Source of the DNA: Plasmodium coatneyi
Lineage: Eukaryota; Apicomplexa; Aconoidasida; Haemosporida; Plasmodiidae
Assembly (NCBI RefSeq): GCF_001680005.1
Contig: NC_033564.1
Location: 1,426,001-1,490,000, forward strand
Length of the DNA: 64,000 bases
Direction: 5' to 3'
Below, one piece after another: positions 46,861-57,522 of this stretch. The position numbers and the translations under genes were made by a program. The notes under the pieces were generated by a model that had not been told where the DNA came from, searched no databases, and was given only the letters and a program-made list of their open reading frames with translations. Within the stretch, counting starts at the first letter, position 1. Every line of letters begins with the position of its first letter.

Positions 46861-48708
46861 TTACCCCCCCTTGTGCATTTTTTTTTTTTTCCCAAACTTG
46901 GCGTTTTTTCCGCCGAACGGGGTTTTACCCTTGACAAATGGGCCCCCTTTCTTCACCTTCTTGTCACTTTGCATCGGGGAAGGGGCGCCCGTCTTTTCCT
47001 TCTTCTTCTTCTTCTTTCCCTTCCTATTGCGGAATTTTCCCTTTTTCTTGTTTTTAATGCCCGCCTTGGGGTGTCCATCTCCGTTCTGCTTCGCGTCTTG
47101 GGCATTTTTATTAACCATGTTGCTGTTCTTTGCCGGCTTCACTCCTCCTTTCGTGTAGACCGCGTCGGAGCGCTTCAACAGCTTGGCCACAAAAAAATTG
47201 TCGTAGTTGTGTTTGTGCAGGTAAATCCGTCTGCATAGGGCGACTTTACTGGAGAATTCTTTCTTCCTGTAGTGTGTGATCCCCGGGTCCCCAATTGGGG
47301 TGTCAATAGGCAGGAGATTCACGTCCCTTTTTTTTAAAATGTAGTTAATGACCTGTTCGTTTTCCTCCACGGTGATACTACAAGTGGAGTAGACGACGAT
47401 GCCACCGTTTTTTACCAAGCTTATGGCATTGTTCAGTAGTTTCCTTTGCTTCTGTGCAAGTTCCCTGATTTCTTTAAGGGTCTTTCTCCTGGCTCCCTTA
47501 TTTTTGTTAACAACTCCTGTACCACTACATGGAGCATCTAGAATAATCTTATCGAATAGGAAGGTCCACTTCTGTCCAACCTTCAGCGCATCGAAGGAGG
47601 TAATCACTAAATTTTGGATCCCCATTCTGGAGGCCTGTGCTTCAATAGCTTTGCACCTCATTTTATTAATATCATTGGCGTAGACGAACCCTTTATTTTT
47701 CTGGAGAGCACATATGAAGGTACATTTCCCTCCAGGGGCAGCACACATATCTAAGACAGTATCCTCTGGCTTTACATTTAATTCCAGCACAGGAATTAAA
47801 GAAGAGGCTGACTGGATCATGTAATACCCATACATATACTCATTTAAAGACCCTACATTTGAGTTCACGTCGTTAATGACTATTCCTACATTGTTCCAAT
47901 TTTCTCCCTCTTCTGCATTTACATTCTGACTTTTTAAAATATTTATTAAATTCTTCCTCGTGATCTTTACTGTGTTGGTCCTTAAGTGTATTTCCTTCGG
48001 TAGGTTATTCATCTCGAGGAAGAGGTACAACTCCTTCAGGTCAAATAGGTAGTACAGGTATTTTATCAGCTCCTCACTGTACTCATAGAAGTAGGTGTAA
48101 TAAAATAGCAGCTCCTTCACAATGGCTGCTTTGTTCAGTTTTGCCTTAACTTCTTTGGAAGGTAGTTTAATCACCTTCTCCCTTTCCGTGAATAGTAGAA
48201 GGAGATACTTCATGCGGTCCTCAATATCTTCGCTTTTCATGAGCTTCCCCTTTCTGTAGACTCCTATTTCGTCTTTGTATATTTGCTCCTCTTTGTTGAT
48301 CCACTTTTTTTTATTTCTCCGTTTGAGCATTCCCGATACTTGTGCACGCACGTCTGTCATCCCCTGCGTTGTGTCCCCCTCTTGGGGGTCTTCTTCAAGG
48401 GCAGCCTCATTATCTCCCTCATCCGCATCGTCGCCGCCGTCTTCATCATCCTCATCATCGTTGTCATCGTCGTTGCTCAAATCGCCGTAGGACATGCCCT
48501 CACTCTCGGACCCACTTTCCTCCTCACCATCGTCCTGTTCCCCCTCTTCCGCGTCGTCCCCCTCGGCGCTCCCCGACTCGAACTCCTCATCACTTGCATT
48601 CAATTCAAAATTTTCATTTTCGAAAAGAGCAAAGGTTTTCCCGCTGGTTTCTCCATTCTGCGCGTCCTCCTCCCTGGGGGCAGCATTTCCCTCATCGGGG
48701 TTCTCCAT
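46861..48708 (-). CDS. NOP2/NSUN-family RNA (cytosine-5) methyltransferase
   Basis: Single exon, 615 residues from the ATG at 48708. The N-terminus (about 40-130) is an extremely acidic Asp/Glu stretch. The methyltransferase core includes the SAM site DMCAAPGGKCTF, VYANDINKMRCKAIE, the PC motif with Cys394 (LDAPCSGTGVV) and the TC motif with Cys443 (VYSTCSITVEENEQV); both cysteines of the NOL1/NOP2/Sun mechanism are intact. The tail is Lys/Gly-rich with KKKGKFRNRKGKKKKKK, fit for nucleolar RNA binding. The acidic N-terminus, the core and the basic tail together match NOP2 (NSUN1), which modifies 25S/28S rRNA and is needed for large-subunit assembly. NOP2 is therefore the likely paralogue, though other NSUN members cannot be excluded by eye. 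Confidence 0.9.
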   Translation of the reverse strand: MENPDEGNAAPREEDAQNGETSGKTFALFENENFELNASDEEFESGSAEGDDAEEGEQDDGEEESGSESEGMSYGDLSNDDDNDDEDDEDGGDDADEGDNEAALEEDPQEGDTTQGMTDVRAQVSGMLKRRNKKKWINKEEQIYKDEIGVYRKGKLMKSEDIEDRMKYLLLLFTEREKVIKLPSKEVKAKLNKAAIVKELLFYYTYFYEYSEELIKYLYYLFDLKELYLFLEMNNLPKEIHLRTNTVKITRKNLINILKSQNVNAEEGENWNNVGIVINDVNSNVGSLNEYMYGYYMIQSASSLIPVLELNVKPEDTVLDMCAAPGGKCTFICALQKNKGFVYANDINKMRCKAIEAQASRMGIQNLVITSFDALKVGQKWTFLFDKIILDAPCSGTGVVNKNKGARRKTLKEIRELAQKQRKLLNNAISLVKNGGIVVYSTCSITVEENEQVINYILKKRDVNLLPIDTPIGDPGITHYRKKEFSSKVALCRRIYLHKHNYDNFFVAKLLKRSDAVYTKGGVKPAKNSNMVNKNAQDAKQNGDGHPKAGIKNKKKGKFRNRKGKKKKKKEKTGAPSPMQSDKKVKKGGPFVKGKTPFGGKNAKFGKKKKMHKGG

Positions 48709-50226
48709 TTTGAGGGAGGCTACCAATGGTGTACTCGCCTATCCTGGCACGCGCGTACGGTACAGCGCAGAAATGGCCACTCAGGTTGGCACTTTCAGGC
48801 CTGACTACGGATGATGATAATGTTTGTTTCTCCCCTGAAGGTAAGAGTAAGAGGTGCCCCCCAGGTCAGACTTCACGGGAGTATATTCCCGCGCCGTTTT
48901 TTAACAGCCACGTCCGAACGAATGGATCCTCCAAATTGGGCAATGAAAAGAACGACGATTGACCCCCACGTGGCGCGCTTTCATTTACAACAATTGAAAC
49001 GAAGCATTTGAAGGAGAGCCTCCTTTTGTTCTGCCAGCTGCTACAAAGAGTGGTGGCTAACAACGTGGTGACGCGAATCGGCCTTGCTCTGCTAGCCAAA
49101 TGAAAGAAAAAAAAAAAAGATACTAAACTGAAAAACAAATTCTAAATTTATTTCCACGTTGGAGAAAAAAAAAAAATTTTTTAAATAAGGAAATTTTACG
49201 AGTACATTTTTTTTCTCATTTGTTTTTTTTGTTCTCCATTTATGCATGCTGGGCAACGCTTTTTTTTTTTTTTTTTTTTTTTTATGTAGAAAAATATTTC
49301 CGTTCGGGCCACGTCAGGTATTATGGGGCTACAACACCGAGACGGCGCTAATCCTATACACAGCACCTAAACAATTATGCTTAAGAGGGGACCAGTCGAT
49401 TTCCTGGGAATTTACGCTTATTTAAAGGGAAATCTCAGAGGACAGATACATCTCCCAACATCGTAAAACAAATACCATTTGCAGAAGTAGCCCTTGATGG
49501 TGCACAACTTTGCGAAGTTCCGAAGGAAAAACACATCACACCATGAGTCGCAACCGATGCATTGGAAAAACACATCAGAGGGAATTACCTTCGGCACATT
49601 GTTTATGCAGCTAATTCGGATAGGTTGATCTTTTTATTTTTTGTAAAAGCGTCCTACCTCCCAATGCGCTTGATAGAGAAAAAATTGTTAGGTTAAATTT
49701 TGCAATGTTCCAGATTGGAAGAAAGAAAAAAGAAAAAAAAAGACATATTTCGTGATTGTCACTGTGGATCTTTTCTTCCCCCAATGGGATTCTAATTCTA
49801 CCTGGTCCACTGAGAAAAAAAAAATAAGGGACCAAATGTTTACCCTATCTGAACACCTTTAAACGTGTAATAAAGAAGCAGTTCCTCCTTGTGCCCCGAA
49901 AAAAAAAAAAAAAAAAAAAATGGGGGAATGCTCCAAAGGGAAAACAAAATAACCTGGGCATTTTCATCACGAAGAGTTCTCAAAAAAAATTATATGCGAA
50001 CTGAAGATAGCCCCAGGATGATACACACAGGGGGGTACACTTTTTTCACCTTGCGAGCAGTAACCCCCTAAGGAAGGGGCAAAAACTAATAATAGCAATG
50101 ATAAGAATAGTAGCAGTAATAATAGGAATAATAATCGTGTAGAGGCCACAAATCGGAGGAGCACCCATCAAGGGGGGTCCCAGACGGAATAGGCTACCCA
50201 CAAAGGGGAGGTATTTTTTTCTCAAC
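48709..50226. other. divergent intergenic region between NOP2 and MutY
   Basis: About 1.5 kb between two start codons on opposite strands, with poly(T) at 49259-49283 and poly(A) at 49899-49920. An aataatagcaa/aatagtagcagtaataatagg trinucleotide-like stretch lies at 50086-50135. No gene seen. Confidence 0.55.
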
Positions 50227-52567
50227 ATGGAGGATGTAAAGGCGGAGGAGTCCCCCCAGAACGGGAAGGAGCACGCCGAGCCAGAGTACCACTACGATTT
50301 TCTAAAAAGGCACAGCTCGGAAATGAAAAAAGATCTCCTGGAATGGTATTACAAATATAGGAGAAAACTACCCTGGCGGAATGACCAACCACCGTACACG
50401 ACCAGCGTTCAGGTGGAGGTGGGAAATCCCCAGGGCGATATAAGGAGCTACTTCTGCAAAGGGGGAGATGCTCAAATTAGCAGAAATGGTGCGAATAGGA
50501 AAGATGGAACGAGACTTATTACAAAAGGGAGGAAAAAGGACCAAGAGGAGTTACCCCTCAGGGAAGTAAAACGAGTTAAGAATGAATGCGTACTGAAGAA
50601 TTCACCTGAGGAGTGCAAAGGTCAGTCCAGCAATAAGGTGGAGGCTACCCAGGGGCAATGTGTTACTACCCCAATTAGTAACACCCAGGCAGAAGTAAAA
50701 CAAGAGGATGACCCATTGCCCCCAAATGAGAAACAACACTTAAGTGTTCGGGGCTACCAAATATACGTAAGTGAAATAATGCTACAACAAACAAGAGTCC
50801 ACGCAGTAGTAAATTTCTACCTTAAGTGGATGAACAAATGGGGCACCATTTTCGAGCTAGCCAAAAGTAACCTGGATGACGTTCTCATATTGTGGAAGGG
50901 ACTAGGATACTACAACAGAGCGAAGAACCTACTAGACTGTTGCAAACATGTGGTTGACAAATACGATGGGGTGTTTCCTAACGATTTAAAGCTACTCAAA
51001 GAGTTGCCAGGAATAGGGGATTACACGTCCAAGGCGATCTGCATACATCTGTACAACAGGAAAGATATATGCATCGACACAAATGTGATTAGGATTTTTT
51101 CTAGAATTACGGACACCATTAATTATAGCGGTTCCACCGTTTTAACGAAGCACTGTGAACGGGTCAGCCACGTTTTGTGTGAGGGTGACTCCAATTATTC
51201 TGACCTCAGCCAGGCTTTAATGGACTTGGGGTCCAGCATTTGTAATGGCACCCCCCAGTGTGCTCAGTGCCCCTTGAACAAACATTGCCTCATCTATTTG
51301 AAGAAGAAGAATAATAATAGTAAGAAAAAAGACAGTTCGTTTTATTTGACCCACCCCGATGGATGCAAGCTGTGCGTCCAAGACAGAAACGTCGAAATTA
51401 AGTGTGTTCCCTTGACGAAGAAAAAGAAGAAAACGGAAAAAATATGCCTCGTTCTCCTGGTAAAGAGGAGTGGCCCTCCAAAGGGGAAGGGAACAAGTAT
51501 AATCAACAAGGTGGAAAAAAAGAGCACGAAAAAAAAAAAAATTACCTTAACGGGTCAGAAAAGTGGGGAACACCTGGAGGATGATTACTATTTGATGATC
51601 AAGAACACAAACTCGAATTTGTTCTCAATGCATTATTTGTTTCCCCTTTTGCTCCTGGACCAGTTTGATAAAAAACATGTGCACACGGTATGGTTATGAT
51701 GATGAACGAATGGAGGGAGCCTTTCCCCCCATCTCCCATGGGGAGTATCATTCTGTCTCTGCACACACGGTCATTGGTCTCCCCCGTTTGTGAAAACATA
51801 ACCCGTGGTCAATTCTTCATTTCAGAATGACGATGCTTTGAGGACATATCTGTATACACCCAATCTACATGTGTTTTTTCCCCTTGTTTAGCATTTAAAT
51901 GAGTTGTTGAGTAGCCTAAATTTGAACAACTCCCTGGAGGATTCCTTCACCTATGTAATTTTTGTGACCTCCGTTGTTTTTTCCCCCAATATTATATTTT
52001 TTTTTTATTATAATTTTTACCTGCACCGTTCAGGCGAATTTGTGCTGCTACACCTACAATTTTGCACACATTTGTAAATTTCCCGACTAGCTATTTTTTT
52101 TTTTTTTTTTTTTTTTTCAAGATCAACAATTTTAAGCATGTATTTTCTCACCTCACATATGACACGCACATTTACGTATGTTCTGTCCTGAACGAGGTAG
52201 GGAAAAAAGCTAGTACGCAGTTTTTTTTTCACTTTTACATTGTCCTTTTTTTTTTTCTCCCTACAAAGTACGCATATATGTTACCTTTTTTTATAGGAAA
52301 ATGTTACAGAGGGGAAAGAAAACGTCTGGATAAAGTTGAAAGACATGCAGGTATTGTTTGATATGTTTGTTGCTCATTTGTCAATATAACGCTGTACTTT
52401 TTCTTTTTCTTTTTTTTTTTTTGCCACCCCTGTGTTTACACGTTTGAAATGTTTCCCCCAACCACATACAGGACTTCACGCACAACAGCTTTTGTCAAAA
52501 CATAATAGACCACTACAGAAAAAGCGTGACTGGGTCTAGGATGTATCTCTCAGAATTTTGCTTGTAG
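50227..52567 (+). CDS. A/G-specific adenine DNA glycosylase (MutY homologue)
   Basis: Exons 50227-51687, 51892-51954, 52122-52196, 52297-52350, 52472-52567, all phase 0; 582 residues. MutY removes adenine mispaired with 8-oxoguanine in base-excision repair. KLPWRNDQPPY marks the family start; catalytic Glu183 is in SEIMLQQTRV, the helix-hairpin-helix is LPGIGDYTS and catalytic Asp284 is in IDTNVIRIFSRI. Four cysteines (339, 345, 348, 354) form the [4Fe-4S] loop, spaced C-x5-C-x2-C-x5-C instead of the usual C-x6 at first. About 115 residues of low complexity are inserted between PPYTTSVQ and YQIYVSEI. The last exons add a Nudix-like C-terminal domain (KHVFSHLTYDTHIYV), which reads 8-oxoG in bacterial and human MutY. 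No mitochondrial signal is obvious. Confidence 0.93.
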
Positions 52568-53488
52568 ACACGAGGATATGGGGGAGGCACCGGTTGCGTA
52601 TTTTTGCATTTCCCTCGAGTGCTACGGGGGAGGGCAGTAAAATTGTCCCCACATCGTATGCATGGGGGGATGCTACGCCGAGGGCCCATTTGTGAGTCAA
52701 GGCGCTACGACATTTCTCGGTCTATCTGGCGCTCCCAATTTAGTTTAACGAAGCTTCATTGGACCCCACTTTTTTTCCATCAAAATTGCGCGTAACTCGA
52801 TTTAGCTTGTTTGCAAGTGTGTACCGCGCCCGTTTGGGGAAGTCGCCTCGTTGCTCAGTTACTTTGCTGCTTCGTTACTTCACTTTTGCAGTGTGCCATT
52901 TTCGCTGACTTTTCTATTTTTACATCACCACATTGATATCCCCCTTTTGAAGGGCCAACGTGGGAAACTGAAAAAGGCTCCCACGGCAAGCAAAGTAGTT
53001 ATTGTTTATTTTTTTTTTCCTCATTTTTCTCTCATTTGTGCCTGTCAAAGGAGAAAACTATGTCTCCATGCATGACCCTCCACTTGCCCTCTTTTGGCAT
53101 ACCTTTACATGCGTAAGTGCATGTGCTATTTTTAGTGAATCTTTTTTTCGCATTAAGCATGTGCTTGTCACCATTGAAGAAAAGTAGAAATGTTCTTTAT
53201 ACACTGGCTGTGAAAGAATTTGAGTGTGTCTTTACTCCCCCGCTGTATACGCCGATTTATTTGCCACGGCTGTTGAGTTTTGTTCGGTAGGACGGAAGAG
53301 CAGAAGGTATATAGCCCCCTCCTAAACAGACTAAATGATGTGGGAGATAGTCATAACCCCTTGGCAGGAGAGACCATCGAGGTGTTTTGCCCCCTTCCAT
53401 TGTGCTTCAAGGCATGTGAAGAGGTGAAACATCCACTTGAATCGATTTACATTTGAAGAACTGACTAAAATAGGGGATCAAAAAAAAC
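52568..53488. other. intergenic region upstream of the MORN gene
   Basis: About 0.9 kb between plus-strand genes, AT-rich without long homopolymers beyond T9. No gene seen. Confidence 0.5.
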
Positions 53489-56400
53489 ATGGGAAACGAA
53501 TGCAGCTGTGGAGAAATGAACAGCGCGAAAGCGCAAATGTCTACCGGAGAAACGAACAAAAAGCTGCAAGATATACGCCTGTGCTGGGATGAAGACGTGG
53601 GGAATAACATCCTAAGCGAAGATGAAGAGACGGAAGACGACAACTATTTCTACCGTTTGGAGAGAAATAAAAATATGAATAAGTCAGGTGAAAAAGAAAA
53701 ACACAAAGAGGAGGAACATATCGATAAATCGAAAATTTTAGCCGATCAACTAGAAGGAGAGTACACCATTAACGTGAAAAAAATACTCATGTATGTTAGG
53801 GAGTACGAGGACGATTTTCTCCTTTTCTTTAAAAAGAGAAACGCCACAAGTTTGATCTTCCTAAAGTATATAATTTTAAATTACGAAAAATACATGCTGC
53901 GCATTGGCGATACAGGTGTGGTATACATCGGGGAGGTCAGTCCAAATAATGAGAAGCATGGGTTAGGAGTGATCATTACACCTGACCAGTGTATGTACAT
54001 AGGGGAGTTTGAGAAGGATCAAATTACAGGGTTCGGTTTGTATGTGCATTTCTCCAAAAGTATTTATGTAGGACACTGGAAGGGAGGCAAGACAAATCAC
54101 TACGGGATCTTCACCCATACAGATGGTACCTTCTACAAAGGATTCTGGTCCAATGACAAACAGAATGAAAAGGGAATTGAGCATGTTAATGCGAATTATG
54201 TCTTCTTAGGTAATTACAGAAGAGGAGAAAAAAATGGCTTTGGAGCATTTATTCTGAAAAATGAGTCCATGTATATTGGGAATATAGAAAATAATTGCTT
54301 CTCCAAAAAGGGGATTTACTTTTTTAATAGGAAAAAAATGTACATAACTAACTGGGAGAAAAACTGCATAGGGGGTGCTTGCGAAATCGTCTGGTTAGAC
54401 AGGAGGCAGTTCTATGGCTATCACTCTACCAATAATAGCAAAGAGGGCATAGGTATTTACAAGTGGAATGATGGAAGGATATACTTTGGAAACTGGTCTA
54501 ACAATAAGCAACACGGTTATGGGGTCTTCATTGTGATCAAGCATATTAGGGAATATGAACGGAGAGAAAAGGCCCCCTTTTTCTTCTTTTTCCAACAGAC
54601 AAGAAAGGTGAAGGAGTACTTATTTTTAAATCTTTTAAAGGAGTCCTTTTTTGAGAAGGGCCGGGTGCGCCGCAAGTTGGAGAAGGCCACCTGGGGAGAA
54701 GCCATAGACCACGGTTCACCACGCGGAACGGCATGGAATGACGCTTCGAAAGAGGCACCACCTCAGGATGAACCCCCAAACGGGATGACGCCCCAGTGTA
54801 ACAACCTGGATGCGTACCTCTTCCTGAGGACGCTACTACGCATGAGGTATTACCAGACCTGCCGCTCCTACTTCGACCACCTGCAAAGGAAAAAGTGCAA
54901 CAGCTTCAAATTTAACTGCACCTTCTATGAAAGGGTGAAGGAGCACATTTGTTCTGTAACGAATAGCTACTTGAATCGGCGCAAGGTGAAGGAGCGATGG
55001 GGGGGCAGCGACTCACCTGCGTGGAGCGCCCTCCAGGGGGAGGCAAGCCACGCAAGTGAAGAGACCGACGACACGGATGACGAAACTGACTATACGGATG
55101 AAGAGACTGACGAGACAAATGGAGACAATGGTGAAGAGATCCATCAGGGGAACCACCCCTCCTTCGAAGATATTGAACGTCTGAAAAATTACCTAAGCCG
55201 CCTAAACCTGAGCCATGTCCGCGAAGAGGATATCACCCCACAGAGCCCCCTGTTTGCACTTGCATCTAGTAACCTTGTCCTTAAATTGGGGAGGTGGGAA
55301 AATGGAAAGTTGCAGGAATGGATTCACTCCAGCGATCGCTCCCGCGCAGCGGGCGGGCACGTCAGGCACAAGGTAGCCAGTCCGTCAAATAAGCATGAAA
55401 TGTCATCAAATGGGAAGAAGGAAAAAAGAAAAAAAAAAGGACGCACGCAGGAATTGTTCCCCACGCCGTGTAATCACTGTGTGATCGATAAATTTTTGGA
55501 CCGAATGTCTTCCTCTGAGGGGGGCAGCAATGGAAGCAGTGAGGAGGACATCCAAAAGAACGGTCATACGAGCAGTCATATGAAAAGCCAAACGAACCAC
55601 CAACCGCACGATCACCACAACGATGGGGGATACGCCCCCTTCGGTGCTGCTCGCAAAGGGAAGAAGACCCCCGCGGCAATGCCCAGGAAAGGCCTTCCAC
55701 GGGGAATGTCCCCCATTTTGCATGACAAACAAAAAGGAACCCGCAGTGATAGCGGTTCAGGTTACACGAGTGGGGGAAGTTCCTTGGAGATGACATCTTC
55801 CACGTCCCATTTGAGAGATGGTCACCAGGCCACCACCTCTGTCGTAAAGGAGGAGACGGATGTGCAAAGTAGTTTTACCGATATGGACAGCATAAGGAAG
55901 GGAGTAGATCCAGGGGAAGTCCCAACCGTAAACATCCTCCACAAGAGCAGTTCCATTACATATGAAGTCACCAAAGAGAGTCATAAAGTAACAACCCAAG
56001 ACAGAAAAGTAAATCGAATGAACAGAGGAAGCATCCACAAGGGGGAGAATGAAGTAGGAGATATGGACAGTACTCACGAAATGAATGTGCGGCATGCTTT
56101 GCAGGGGGAGAAGGGTTCCCACCTTGGGCAGGAAAGTAACTCTATAGGGGGGAAGAAACCCGGACATCGGAACAGAAGCACCAGCCCGAACGATGCACGT
56201 AGGGCCAACAAATTGCGCCCTCATTTTCCGGGCCTTCCAGAGAAAGACGAGGAAGGTATCCTTTCCAGTGTTAACTCTCGCAACTACGATTTGCCAAAGA
56301 AGGGGTTCTCCCTAATATGGAGTTTGAAGAGAATGAAAAATTCCCATTTATCCGCCAATGAGCACATGACCTTTGAGGCCCCGATGGCGTATGTCGATGA

Positions 56401-56503
56401 GGAAGACAGCCAGTCAGGGGTATGCCATAAGAAGAAGTCCTTTTTTGGCAAACTCCTCCGGGTGGGCCGCCGTACCGGGGGGGAAGCAAAACGGGAGGAG
56501 TAA
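53489..56503 (+). CDS. N-myristoylated, palmitoylated-looking MORN-repeat protein
   Basis: Single exon, 1004 residues. MGNECSCGE is a strong N-myristoylation signal with Cys5 and Cys7 as probable palmitoylation sites, pointing to membrane attachment at the plasma membrane or inner membrane complex. About eight MORN repeats (roughly 150-350) follow, with the typical YIGE...GFG, YVGHWKGGK, FYKGFWSNDK, FLGNYRRGEKNGFGAF and YFGNWSNNKQHGYGVF units; MORN repeats bind lipids or form membrane-associated scaffolds. The remaining 650 or so residues are hydrophilic low complexity, with a Thr/Asp/Glu block (ETDDTDDETDYTDEETDET) and basic stretches, ending in a Lys/Arg-rich FFGKLLRVGRRTGGE. In Apicomplexa, MORN1 marks the budding ring, but this protein is much longer and is not MORN1 by layout. 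Confidence 0.87.
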   Translation: MGNECSCGEMNSAKAQMSTGETNKKLQDIRLCWDEDVGNNILSEDEETEDDNYFYRLERNKNMNKSGEKEKHKEEEHIDKSKILADQLEGEYTINVKKILMYVREYEDDFLLFFKKRNATSLIFLKYIILNYEKYMLRIGDTGVVYIGEVSPNNEKHGLGVIITPDQCMYIGEFEKDQITGFGLYVHFSKSIYVGHWKGGKTNHYGIFTHTDGTFYKGFWSNDKQNEKGIEHVNANYVFLGNYRRGEKNGFGAFILKNESMYIGNIENNCFSKKGIYFFNRKKMYITNWEKNCIGGACEIVWLDRRQFYGYHSTNNSKEGIGIYKWNDGRIYFGNWSNNKQHGYGVFIVIKHIREYERREKAPFFFFFQQTRKVKEYLFLNLLKESFFEKGRVRRKLEKATWGEAIDHGSPRGTAWNDASKEAPPQDEPPNGMTPQCNNLDAYLFLRTLLRMRYYQTCRSYFDHLQRKKCNSFKFNCTFYERVKEHICSVTNSYLNRRKVKERWGGSDSPAWSALQGEASHASEETDDTDDETDYTDEETDETNGDNGEEIHQGNHPSFEDIERLKNYLSRLNLSHVREEDITPQSPLFALASSNLVLKLGRWENGKLQEWIHSSDRSRAAGGHVRHKVASPSNKHEMSSNGKKEKRKKKGRTQELFPTPCNHCVIDKFLDRMSSSEGGSNGSSEEDIQKNGHTSSHMKSQTNHQPHDHHNDGGYAPFGAARKGKKTPAAMPRKGLPRGMSPILHDKQKGTRSDSGSGYTSGGSSLEMTSSTSHLRDGHQATTSVVKEETDVQSSFTDMDSIRKGVDPGEVPTVNILHKSSSITYEVTKESHKVTTQDRKVNRMNRGSIHKGENEVGDMDSTHEMNVRHALQGEKGSHLGQESNSIGGKKPGHRNRSTSPNDARRANKLRPHFPGLPEKDEEGILSSVNSRNYDLPKKGFSLIWSLKRMKNSHLSANEHMTFEAPMAYVDEEDSQSGVCHKKKSFFGKLLRVGRRTGGEAKREE

Positions 56504-57024
56504 CCGTTTGAAGTGACAATGTGAAGCCTCCCAATCTGCCATTACGACCGCTCGGAAGCATCAGCCCGGTCGCTTCACAAACAAACCCTAGGGGGAAGGG
56601 GAAAATCACACCATAAGCACGCTCGTTCATTTTGTCCGTGCCAACCAACGGAGGAAGAGGCACGAAAAAAAAAAAAAATGGCTACCATAAGGGGAACAGA
56701 ATGATTCCCCTCTAGCTCTTCCCTAGCAGCATGTGCCAATTTGTTAAGCTGTTATGTTTGTTCGTTTGACGATCTTTTGCTGTCCTTTTTTTTTGGGGGG
56801 GTCCAAATTTTCTTTGAAGAAAGAGGTCCCTTTGTCCAACTTGATCTGAACGTCTCTGCGCTTTGCGTGGAGGTAAAACTGATGATTTTTTCTTTTTTTT
56901 TCATCTGCAGTGGAAAGATGGCTCCTCTTTGTGAATTTTCCCGTTTAACAACATATCCCCTCTTAGGGGAAGAGGTGGAAGTGCCTCTTTTCAATTTAAA
57001 TGGTGCACTGTGGGAAGGGGTAGC

Positions 57025-57073
<49 letters not shown>

Positions 57074-57522
57074 TACATATATATATAGTGCAACATGTGA
57101 GGGACCGATTTGCACTTTTTTGAAGGCGCAAAACAGGACTTCATAAAAGGCTCTTTTGCGAAAAGGGAGCATTCTTATTTTTGCTTTTCTCATGTTTCGC
57201 TGCGCTACATATTTAATTTCCCCCCTTTAGGGACAAATGAATGGCGCAGTTGTAAAAAAAAGGGTTGCCTCTTTTGTGGAATGCACCCTTTGGCTAGCAG
57301 CTCATCATTTTTAACGCCTGCGTCGTTATTTTGCAACATGCGATTTATGAGCGCAGTGCAATAGGTAGGGAAGCTGAAGGGGGATTTTTTACTGAAGAGG
57401 GAAACGGAAAAAGGGAAACAATTCCGCGTCACCATTTGGAGTAACCACTCCGAGTTATCCTCCTCAGTGGCGCCACACGACCAGGGGTATGCATTTTACT
57501 CACACATGTGATCGCCTCCCAA
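56504..57522. other. intergenic region with a very long poly(A) run
   Basis: About 1 kb between plus-strand genes. The run at 57026-57069 is about 44 consecutive A, the longest in the window, followed by atatacatatatatata. It should hold the promoter of the Gemin2-like gene. Confidence 0.6.
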
